Source: Hyphodiscus hymeniophilus (Eukaryota; Ascomycota; Leotiomycetes; Helotiales; Hyphodiscaceae). Taken from it: a stretch of 64,000 nucleotides of DNA. The stretch is from assembly GCA_016508695.1 (NCBI GenBank), contig VNKQ01000003.1, positions 992,001 to 1,056,000 of the forward strand. Direction: 5' to 3'. The notes under the pieces are model-generated. The model worked only from the letters and a program-made list of their open reading frames with translations, did not search any database and was not told the DNA's origin. The position numbers were made by a program, and so were the translations under genes. Position 1 is the first letter of the stretch; each line of letters starts with the position of its first letter. Shown here piece after piece: positions 22,042 through 30,645 of this stretch.

Positions 22042-23392
22042 ATCGAAAGAGTGCTTTGCGTGGATCTGGACGCGGAAAGAAGATGTGGAGCCAAAGGAAA
22101 ACCGTTTGAAAGAGAACGAATGAACGAAAGACTGAGAGATGGGGGACGAGCCGTTGAGGATGGCTCAAAAGAAAGCCGCCTTCACGGAGGTTTATGAAGT
22201 CTTTTGATCGATCGTTGTGTCTCTCCATCTCGGACAAGTAACAACTGCCATGGGATTCTTGTGGCTGGCTACCCGCATGAACTCTCAGCCATATCGAAAG
22301 GCCATTCGAAGGCATCGGCGCCGTTGTCACGAGAAAGGAGGTCTGGGAGCCCCACGCCGACGGGGAACTATTTTGATACGCAACTTGCGAGCTCAAAGCT
22401 ATAACCCCTACCAAGCTGTAATATAGTTGTATTTTCCAAAGGTGGATGACGAGAGGTGTGTCTGGGTGGAGGGGGTTGGAGGGGGTTGGAGGGGGTTGGA
22501 GGGGGTGGAGGGGATGGACTTACTATGGGAGAGCCTCTTCGCTTGAGCAGGGGGAAGTGGCCCTGTAGAATGGACTCGTCTCAGCCAACGTTTGGTGCGC
22601 CACAGTGCTGGGCACACCTCGTGGGAGTCCACTGGAACGGGCTGAGGAGCCTGAGGTGCGCCAGAAGATGCCAAAAGATGCAAGAAGATGCCCCCAAATA
22701 CACCGATTTTCAGGGCCGAAGTGGGCTGCATGTGCCCAGAGAACCAATTGGCATAGCGATGAACGTCCCGCTTCGGGGAGCTGAGATGCAGTCGCCCATC
22801 TTGGTTAAGCAAAGACCAAGAGTCAGCGACTGCGCCATACAGTAACGAATATATCCTTTTTGGCTTTGTTCGGCGGTGCTACTGGTATGAGTCCCACGAT
22901 TGCTTCTCAACAGGGCCGGCCTCCTGTCCAAATGGCATTTGGTGGCTCACTTGTCCGTCCCAATGACCTCGCAGGACCGGCCCTTGCCATTTCTAGCCTC
23001 GTCAAGACTTGCTCCCCTCTTGAACGAGATATCAGGTTGTACTGCATTTAGGGCTGGTTGTCTTGCAGACGCTCTGACTCGGGGTACAGTACTCTCTCGA
23101 CCTGTTCTTTCAGGTCAGGTCAAGCCACGGCAAACCTGTGCCATCCACTCTTGCGCGATCTAAGAGGGGAAAACACCACGGACGCTATCCCATGTGGACA
23201 TTTCGTTGCCCGAGATGTGATTGAGACTAGTGACACAATTTAGACGATGTGGCTTCAGACCACACCTATCTCGTTCTATCTAATACAACGACATCGCAAA
23301 TGAAGAGAGCAACGGCGCCCTTATGACCGCATTGTCGGTGACCCCGAGCACTAAGTATTCTCTGCTTGATATCGTGACCTTTTTGAATGAAA
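22042..23392. other. Intergenic, no supported gene
   Basis: The 1.35 kb contains the promoter of the 181-aa gene and the 3' flank of the proteasome gene. A 134-codon minus ORF (22408-22812) and 87-129-codon plus ORFs overlap each other. None has a motif or splice signals I can support, and part of the minus ORF is the translation of a G-rich repeat. Confidence 0.4.
22464..22513. repeat. G-rich tandem repeat, 10-bp unit
   Basis: The unit GGGGGTTGGA occurs three times perfectly (22471-22500) with partial copies on both sides. The strand is almost pure G with short T/A gaps and could fold as a G-quadruplex. Confidence 0.85.
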
Positions 23393-24455
23393 TCAGTCCT
23401 TCTCCGCAATCGCTTGCAATCTCTCATCAATCTCCTCCTCTGTCAGAGCTCTAAATCCCGGGTCGGTACCCTCCTTCCCGTCCTTTCTTGGACCACCCAC
23501 GATACCGATCTCCAATTCGCCCTTCTTAAAGTCGACACTGAGGACCGTGCTTAACGTTGTGATCCCAAGCTCCACGACATCCTCCCAGCTACCATCTGCG
23601 CAATCCTTGTTCTTGAGCTTCTTCTCCAGATGATTGAACGCCTCTTGCTGTTTGGGTCCTGAAGCAGTACCCTTGTAGCCGGTATAGTACCCTGCTGGGT
23701 CGCACTTGTATAGTTGAGGGCCATATTCGGAATCCAACGAGATCAAAGTCGTAGCAACACCGTACGGTCTCATGTAAGCCTGCGGCACAACATCAGCATA
23801 GGAAGCAGATAAAGTTCTGAGCGGGCCGATCAAGTAAGCTTACTCTTTGGGTGTAGACCTGACTGATGTTGGCAATTCTCTTGGCAAGCGCATCGCAAGG
23901 CATCTCGTATCCAAATTTATATCTGAACTCAGCGGCCTCGCCAATAGCTCTTTGTACAGAGGCTCTAGCATCAGCGATAGATCCGGTCATCACACAGCCT
24001 ACCGAAGGTGACAGCTGGAATATATGAGATACGGATGACGGGTCGATGAGCTTGTCCTATGGTTTGACATATCAGTCCTGACCTTGAAATGAAAGCTCGT
24101 GGGTAATGTATGGAATCATGTCTTACGGGAACTTTCTTCTGCGACAAAACTACCGCACAATCTTTCCCTCTGACGCCGACCGACATGATATTCGCAGCAG
24201 TGATAGCTTTGAAGGCATATTCTATCCTCATATTACCATTAGCGTCGTAACCATCGATGTGTCCTGAGCTATAGCCTGCACAGCGGCGCAATCCTTTCTA
24301 GCAGAATGAAAGATGTGCCTACCGACTTGGTATAGTCTTCCCTGGTCTGAGAAGATCGTAATATGTCTATCGTATCCTGCGCTGCCTGTTGATTGAGCTT
24401 GGTTAGCTAAGGCTCACAGTAGCTGTTGATCTCTGAAAAAGTGCATACCCGACAT
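23393..24455 (-). CDS. SCL1: 20S proteasome subunit alpha1 (SCL1/PSMA6 type)
   Basis: This alpha-ring subunit of the 20S proteasome core is encoded by five exons: 24455-24449 (7 nt, ATGTCGG), 24376-24323, 24221-24127, 24056-23844 and 23779-23393. All join in frame to 251 aa (yeast Scl1 is 252). The N-terminal alpha-subunit signature is rebuilt across two introns: SGYDRHITIFSDQGRLYQV | EYAF. It is followed by KAITAANIMSVGVRGKDCAV. The alpha1-type features MRPYGVATTLISLD, DPAGYYTGYKGTASGPKQQE and a C-terminus ALTEEEIDERLQAIAEKD point to alpha1 rather than another alpha subunit. It is divergent from the WKF-domain gene, with 322 bp between starts. Confidence 0.96.
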
Positions 24456-24777
24456 CTTGATAGCTTGAATAGAGCGGCTTTTGGTTGAAGTGATCGGCCT
24501 CTGGAGAATGGAACTGGTGGCAGACCGAGGGGAAGTGCAGAAGGGGAGATGATTGTGGTTGAGGCGACTTGCGAAGAGCTGCTTGGAGCTTCAAACGCGT
24601 AGCAAGTTGCCTGGACCACGCTAAGGGTCTGGGCACGTGCAGATTACTTGTATCGCTTCGACGTTTTCTGTCGATAAGCAGAACTTTTTAGTTTGTAGAT
24701 TCAAAGTTACCTCACACAACAAACTCTGTTCAAAGAGGTGTATTACTGGATCTCAGTTCCCGTCCTTCACGTGTACC
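24456..24777. promoter_or_regulatory. Shared divergent promoter (SCL1 / WKF-domain gene)
   Basis: This 322-bp interval lies between two head-to-head start codons. It has CACGTG motifs at 24634-24639 and 24768-24773, the second only 4 bp before the WKF gene ATG. I did not find a clear Rpn4/PACE element (GGTGGCAAA). Confidence 0.5.
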
Positions 24778-26121
24778 ATGGCGTCCGCCACTGCAGCCGT
24801 GCGAATTCCTGCCTGGCAAAGGTTGGGTTTGAAGCTAAAATCTACCCAAGGTTCAGAGGAAACTTTCGAACGCCCCGCCATATCTGAGTCGCCAAAGCGG
24901 AAGACCATTGACTCAATTGATCTTCCCCAGTCTAAGAAAGCTAAAAAAGACATTGAGAATCGTCCATTGACAACTACCACCGTCGAACCTGTCACTCCCA
25001 ACCTCTCCCGAAAGAAGTCTGTCACATTCACTCCAGAGACGAAGATTGAGGACGGAGATAGTATAAAGCAATTATTCAGCGCGTGGGTTGCGGAGCAAAG
25101 GTCGCAAGATCCCTCCTTTCAACCTAAATCAAGTCAAGTCTTCGATACACCAGAACCTCCTAAAGTTGAAGAGCACATCGATACCACACTCGACGAGAAG
25201 GAGAGAAGAGTGAAAAGAGCCAAGGGTCCTGAAGAAAGCCTCAGCCAGTCGAAAGATACGAAAACAAAGAAGCCAAAGAAGCCAAAGTCTCCAAAAGCCT
25301 CGAAGGTCACAAATTCACCGGATACTCCTACACGTCCATTTCTTGAATACCTCAAGCAATACCATAATTGTCGAGAATCTTGGAAATTCAATAAGAATCA
25401 CCAAAATCATTTGTTGAAGAACATCTTCAACATTGAGGTCATCCCCTCAGATTATGCTCATTTAATTTACGAATACGTACGAGGTCTACAAGGGGGTGTA
25501 AGGACGAGATTACGGGACGCATCACTTGCTGTCAAAGTGAAAGATCAGGAGGACGGCGCGGCTGGATTCCCTGAAACAATGTCAGACCGTGACAAGAAGC
25601 AGATGGAGTATGATGTGGCAATTAAGGAGTACGTTGCGACAATGACCGCAGCCGAAGCACCCAAGGAGATGGGTTATGAGGAGGGTGTGTTGCTGAACTT
25701 GTCTGACTTCGCGATGAAGGGCAGGGTCGCAAAGCGAATGAGAGCGGAGCAGATCTTGGCGGAACTGGATGCGACGGGAGAGATCAAAGATGAAGAACCA
25801 GCAGCCAAGGTCGGTGGGCCAAAGATGACCTACGACCTTGATGATTCCGAAAAACGAATCCGAATGAACGACGGATCATCACAGAAGGTTGCTAGGAAAC
25901 GAAAGCAACGTACCACTGTAGCAGATGACGATACGAGTGCTGATGATTCGAGCGATACAGAAAGCAGTTCAGAAGAAGGTTCTGCAACGCCTTCCACAAG
26001 CCAAGCTCGAGACGAAAGTTCTTCGAGTTCTTCCAGCAGTTCTTCCTCTGATTCTTCATCTGATGGTGACGAGAGTGAGGAGGACGATGGGGAAGACAGC
26101 GATGAGAGCGACAGCGACTAG
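24778..26121 (+). CDS. WKF-domain protein (C7orf50-like), acidic Ser-rich tail
   Basis: This intronless ORF of 447 aa has a basic, low-complexity N-terminus (SKKAKK, KTKKPKKPKSPKASK). A WKF domain follows at about residues 187-255: RPFLEYLKQYHNCRESWKF, then KNHQNHLLKNIFNIEVIPSD and YVRGLQGGVRTRL. The C-terminal 80 residues are a Ser/Asp/Glu tract typical of nucleolar proteins. WKF-domain proteins are thought to be nucleolar, linked to ribosome assembly; the exact role is not known. Start 24778 (MASATAAVRIP) was preferred over the upstream ATG at 24637 because the extra 47 residues have no domain character and overlap the promoter. Confidence 0.85.
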   Translation: MASATAAVRIPAWQRLGLKLKSTQGSEETFERPAISESPKRKTIDSIDLPQSKKAKKDIENRPLTTTTVEPVTPNLSRKKSVTFTPETKIEDGDSIKQLFSAWVAEQRSQDPSFQPKSSQVFDTPEPPKVEEHIDTTLDEKERRVKRAKGPEESLSQSKDTKTKKPKKPKSPKASKVTNSPDTPTRPFLEYLKQYHNCRESWKFNKNHQNHLLKNIFNIEVIPSDYAHLIYEYVRGLQGGVRTRLRDASLAVKVKDQEDGAAGFPETMSDRDKKQMEYDVAIKEYVATMTAAEAPKEMGYEEGVLLNLSDFAMKGRVAKRMRAEQILAELDATGEIKDEEPAAKVGGPKMTYDLDDSEKRIRMNDGSSQKVARKRKQRTTVADDDTSADDSSDTESSSEEGSATPSTSQARDESSSSSSSSSSSDSSSDGDESEEDDGEDSDESDSD

Positions 26122-27225
26122 TCAAGCTACACTCAATTGAAACAGTTTGAAAACATCATAGCAACTCGACTAGAGGATAGAATGGCTCTGCCTGGGTCTA
26201 GATATATCGCGCATCGATCAATCTCTAGTCCCGACAACTTGGTAGAATCGAATCGGATTATACTCGGCAACCGAACTCAAATGTATTTCACGACTAACGT
26301 GGGGAGAGAATGCTGGATTTATGAGTCCCATGACTTGCCATGACTCAAGACTTGGATTGGAAGATACTGCAATGAAAGATACCCTTCACCTTCGGGAATA
26401 CCCGTTTCCTCAGCACAAACCATCGTATCTGATGTGATCGCTTTTAGATTTGCTTTGGAAGAAACCAATAAATGACTGGAATTGATTACGAGACTAACAT
26501 CTTATCTCTACCAAGAGGTGTGTCTCGTGAACATTTCGACATGCAGCCTGCAGCATGCATCATGCAACCCCAGATGCCATCTCGGCCGATCAAGGCAGCT
26601 CGAGATTGCTCGTTTCTGAACACTGAAGTCGTCTTTTCGATGAGAAGTTTTTGAGTCCTGAGTCAGTCGAGATACCATTGTCATTCCAAAATACAATAGT
26701 GCTACCTCTCTTTGAAAACCTATCCAAATAAAGATTATTTCTTCCAGCACCAGTAATTAATCTTTCGAACAGATTAGATCGTAATGAGCGCTGTGTAACA
26801 CCATGAAGCCACCCCCCCGTAGCTGAAATCAAATTGATAGGTGAACCAAAAGGTCATCTCAGCCACATCGGTGAGATGAGAACACACTTGCTGCATTTCG
26901 AAATCCCATCCTCGAAACTCGTGCAAAAGAGCTTGGCTGATCGCTTTTGGCGAAGGCCCTTCTTATCATATACCTCCTGCACGAACATATGCTTCGGTAC
27001 TACAACCCCGTTCACCGCTTGCGCGATTTCATTTCTGCAGGATCTGCAAGCTTGTTCGAACTAGGCAGCCGACCAGCCTCGTTGACCCCTCACGATTCAA
27101 ATCCCTTTCCAACCTTACAAAGTACAACATTCCTCAGGCTCCTCAATATCAATCCTTATCTCCCCGCAGAGTCGTGAGGTTGGTTGGTAAATACATAGGG
27201 ACTGAGGTGGTGGAAAGTAGACAAG
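26122..27225. other. Intergenic, no gene seen
   Basis: The 1.1 kb between two plus-strand genes holds overlapping ORFs of 60-80 codons on both strands without motifs. It probably contains a 3' UTR plus the promoter of the next gene. Confidence 0.45.
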
Positions 27226-27914
27226 ATGACGAGAGTTATTGTCTACAGCACGGCCCTCGCAGCCTTTGTTGCTGGTATGTATCTACCCCAATTCTCGGTC
27301 CTTCATTTACTGACAGATGTCGTGCAGCGACGGCCATGACCTTGGCCTCGATATTCATCCCGAATTGGATCTCCTGGGATGCGGACGGCTCGACGGGTCA
27401 CTTCCAAAAAACGATCGGTCTACATCGAAGCTGCACATCAGTGGGTGGCCAATGTCACCACTTCCCACAATACGAGGACTGTCATGGGCCGGATAGGTAC
27501 TTCTGCTCCATGTGGAGGTCAGTGGGGTTCATGATGTCTTTTGCGGCCGTATTGGAGCTGGCCACGATCGTGGCTTATTGTGTGGTTATCCTCGGTGGCA
27601 AGCAGAAGAGGGAGACGGGCTGGAAAGTCTTGACTTTTATGTTGATGCTGGTGGGTATTATACAGTGCGCTGCTATGGCTATTGTGGTATGTGATATTCT
27701 GGTTTCATCTGGCGTACACTAATGATCGCAGGCATATCTATATGACAACGACGATCGATTCTTCGCAGGTTGGAAGCTGGATCAGGGATGGATTCTTTGC
27801 ACCGTCTCTTGGAGCATAGCGGTACTATCGGCCGGGTTTATTGCGCTTTCGGCATATGTCTTCCCCCCAGAGGATGGCTACGAGCTTATTCCTAGTGAAC
27901 GTGGTGGGAGATAA
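27226..27914 (+). CDS. Fungal claudin/SUR7-like four-TM membrane protein
   Basis: This 196-aa protein has three exons (27226-27274, 27328-27686, 27732-27914). Four hydrophobic segments are visible: an N-terminal one (VYSTALAAFVAATAMTLASI), then GFMMSFAAVLELATIVAYCV, LTFMLMLVGIIQCAAMAIVA and WSIAVLSAGFIALSAYVF. The first extracellular loop carries Trp and paired Cys (FIPNWISW, GLHRSCTS, CHHFPQYEDC), the pattern seen in claudin/SUR7-like proteins. Such fungal proteins are usually uncharacterised plasma-membrane proteins. The 13-residue tail ends PSERGGR. The membrane layout is secure; family membership is by pattern. Confidence 0.78.
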
Positions 27915-28987
27915 CACGTGTGCAAAGACACTCGTACATTGAAGGAGTTGCTATTTCATGTCTGTGGGCGTGGTTGCGTATGGAGCAGTTGCATCTGGGT
28001 TGTATTTCGTCAGAGATCATTACTACACTGCATATTGTCACGGCGTTTCTGGAGGCTGTTTGAACTTGGGCGTGGGACACGTGGACTTGATGCTTAGAGC
28101 GAATCTTAATTCATAAAATATCACTCTTCCTACTATCTTCCCGGCATGTATACTTGATCGTACGGCCTCTCTGAATTGAAGGCTTAAGAGGAAAGTGACA
28201 TACTGTACTATGACAGTGGGCCTGTTTGGGTATGCAGATTACTTCTTCCGAGATAGTGGAGATGATTCGCTATCTACCTCAACTTTCCGTCCACTCTCTG
28301 TTCCGTCTTCCTCCTCGAGTCTTCGACTTTGTAAGGGACACACGCGAATCTAGAGTTAGCCATCAGGGTATTATACCTAGAGCAAGGTGACAGGGGAGAG
28401 GGAAAGGTAAGGAACCCCGCACAGGTATATCTCATCATGTATATATTTCAATAGTTTGAATTGATTTTTCCTCCATGATAAATCAATCAGTGAGTTACAC
28501 AATAGTTTTCAATGGTCGCGCACGGGCAATATCATAAGCTTACCACAGTATGTGAGATTAGCGGTGTTGCAATAGCCCGCACCTTGTCTAGAATTAGAAT
28601 TTGGTATTGCACCAAAAACTTGTGTTGTAATCGCGGAGAGAAGGAGATAAACAAGAAGGGAATAGTTTTATTGGATACTTTGCAAGTATAAAAAAAATTC
28701 ACCAGTTTCGAAAGAAGCGAGAGTAAGGTGGGTGCGCTCTGTGAATCAAATTACCATATTAAAAAAACAGAAAAGTGTTGCTCGCTGAGAGGTTCTAGAC
28801 AATATAAGTATACATATTGATTAATCATTCACAGAGGCACATACCGAACTCTCGAAGAAAGTTCGGTTCAACAATATTCCGCAAAAAGAAAAAGGTACTG
28901 CGAAGGTATTATTTGCTCATAGTAAAAAACACCAGAGTACTAAAACACACACCGAAATGAAAAAGAAAAAAAAAATTAAAAACTTTT
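27915..28987. other. AT-rich intergenic stretch upstream and downstream of a tRNA relic
   Basis: The 1.07 kb becomes AT-rich toward the tRNA gene, with A-runs around 28690, 28760 and 28960. It holds a tRNA-Leu 3'-end-like fragment (28776-28797) and a 7-bp perfect stem-loop CCGAACT/AGTTCGG (28844-28866). I see no protein gene. Confidence 0.45.
28776..28797 (-). other. tRNA-Leu 3'-end-like fragment (relic or retroelement primer-binding site)
   Basis: Plus-strand TTGCTCGCTGAGAGGTTC differs at one base from the complement of the 3' end of the tRNA-Leu(UAA) located 200 bp away (TTGCTCGCTGGGAGGTTC). The rest of a tRNA (D-arm, anticodon arm) is not present next to it. It could be a decayed tRNA copy or a primer-binding site of a lost LTR element. 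Confidence 0.5.
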
Positions 28988-29084
28988 TGCTCGCTGGGAG
29001 GTTCGAACTCCCGCATCATAATGATACTGGTGATTTGGCATATCTGCTTAAAACCAGCGCCTTAGACCACTCGGCCAAACGAGC
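28988..29084 (-). tRNA. tRNA-Leu (anticodon UAA) with 14-nt intron
   Basis: The minus strand starts GCTCGTT and ends AGCGAGC plus discriminator A, giving a 7-bp acceptor stem (one G-T pair). The D-arm is GCCG...GGC. The anticodon stem CTGGT/ACCAG holds the loop TT-TAA-G, interrupted after the base 3' of the anticodon by the intron CAGATATGCCAAAT. A long variable arm (ATCAT/ATGAT) and a T-arm GGGAG-TTCGAAC-CTCCC mark it as a class II leucine tRNA. The A-box (TGGCCGAGTGG) and B-box (GTTCGAACC) are intact, and T-runs follow just downstream (28972-28980) as the Pol III terminator. Confidence 0.97.
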
Positions 29085-29426
29085 TTTTGTGCTACTTTTA
29101 AATAGCTATCTTAACTCCGAAATTGTTCTATTTTGTTCCATATCAGTATGGAAAGCCAGCCGCTTACGAGCGGCTGGCCTAAGGCAGGGTAAAGACAGCT
29201 TCATTACAGTTTCTTCTTCTACCAATGCCCAGCGTGACTTAACGATCAAGTAATCATTGTAATAGGGTGTTGTAAAAACAACTCAACAACCTACTTAGTT
29301 ACGAAACTCATTTTGTCAGCCTTGTCTAGTCAGCCTTGCAGCGTCCTTATCTCCTCGGCGAGGCAACCGAGAAGCCAACTCAACTCAACCCCTCTCGTTG
29401 ATATTTGACAAAACAAGAAACCTACA
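29085..29426. other. Intergenic between tRNA-Leu and the dioxygenase gene
   Basis: The 342 bp form the tRNA 5' flank and the promoter/5' UTR of the downstream gene. The sequence CAGCCTTG occurs twice near 29320-29340. I see no gene. Confidence 0.45.
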
Positions 29427-30422
29427 ATGGCCCCTTCACGTACATCTCCAGAATTTGAATCGGCGGTTCGGCAAGGACTTTCAAAAGAACAATTAGACAC
29501 CTTTGAGCGCGATGGCTACCTCGTCATCACCAACGCCCTTGACCATGCAACGGTCTCCAGCCTTCTTCAGGAAACACATTCCATGCTGGATAAGTTCTCT
29601 TTAGACGACCATCCTATGACGAAATTCTCAACCGGCGAAGGTACAGATGGAGAGCATATTGGAGATGACTATTTCCTGACCAGTGGAGACAAGATTCGTT
29701 TCTTCTTCGAAGAAAGTAAGCTGTCCCGATTTGCTTTACCATTTAGATGAATCTAAGCTTGATGTGCAGGTGCTTTTGATAAAGGAGGCAACCTCCTAAA
29801 ACCCAAAGCCCGTTCTATCAATAAAATTGGCCATTACCTTCACGCTCTCTCCCCACCCTTTGCAAAGCTCCTCTCACCCTCCTCTATACATTCGCCATCA
29901 GCGATCGCCCGGTCCCTCGGCTTCCACTCTCCTGAGTGTCTCCAAAGCATGATTATTTGCAAACAGCCAGAGATTGGCGGTGCTGTTCCCCCACATCAAG
30001 ACTCTACTTTTCTTTACACCGACCCGCCAAGCGCTGTGGGATTCTGGTATGCATTAGAAGATGCCACGGTCGAAAACGGATGTTTGAGCTTCTTGCCGGG
30101 CAGTCACAGGAGCGCCGAAATTGGGAAGAGATTTGTGAGGAAGAAGGATGCTAATGGGGTGGAGTTCGTTGACAATGAGGGCAAGAAATTTCCAGTTGGG
30201 AAGGAGTTTGGGGTTGGTGATGTAGCAGGCGACTACAAAATAGAAGAGGTTGAAGCTGGAACATTGGTCTTGATACATGGGAACTTGCTACATAAGAGTG
30301 AGAAAAACGTAAGTCAGAAAGGACGCATTATATATACGTTTCACGTCATAGAAGGGAAGGGTGCAGTGTACGACGAGAGGAATTGGCTGCAACCACCAAG
30401 GCAGGGGCTTACTAGGTTGTAA
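29427..30422 (+). CDS. Phytanoyl-CoA dioxygenase (PhyH/PHYHD1-like) family protein
   Basis: This is an Fe(II)/2-oxoglutarate-dependent oxygenase of the PhyH family. Exons 29427-29715 and 29770-30422 give 313 aa, with a 54-nt intron. The N-terminal block LSKEQLDTFERDGYLVITNAL is typical. The iron ligands HxD lie in PPHQDSTFLYTDP (about residue 172) with the distal His in IHGNLLHKSEKN (about 271). The 2-oxoglutarate-binding Arg is probably in the KGRIIYTFHV segment. GCLSFLPGSHR is a further family hallmark. The layout matches human PHYHD1 (291 aa), which does not act on phytanoyl-CoA, so the substrate is unknown. The C-terminus -TRL is not a strong peroxisomal signal. Confidence 0.9.
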
Positions 30423-30645
30423 ATAACGAGACGTATCACATAGGCACATTGGTTTGAAAGCGTGAATTATTCCGAGGCCAGTGGCCAACCACAATACGAG
30501 GTATGTCCCTTACAAGCCCAGCCGCCCAGGTTGTCCAGTCCCATCCATGCCTCATAAAAACAACGCAAATCGGCCACCCATACAGAAATTATCCATTATC
30601 CTTTTAAGACCACCAAGCAAGCAATTGTCTATGTCACAGCTCCAC

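Noticed and set aside
22408..22812. 134-codon minus-strand ORF
   Set aside because: Half is the translation of a G-rich repeat, there is no known motif, and it overlaps equally long plus-strand ORFs.
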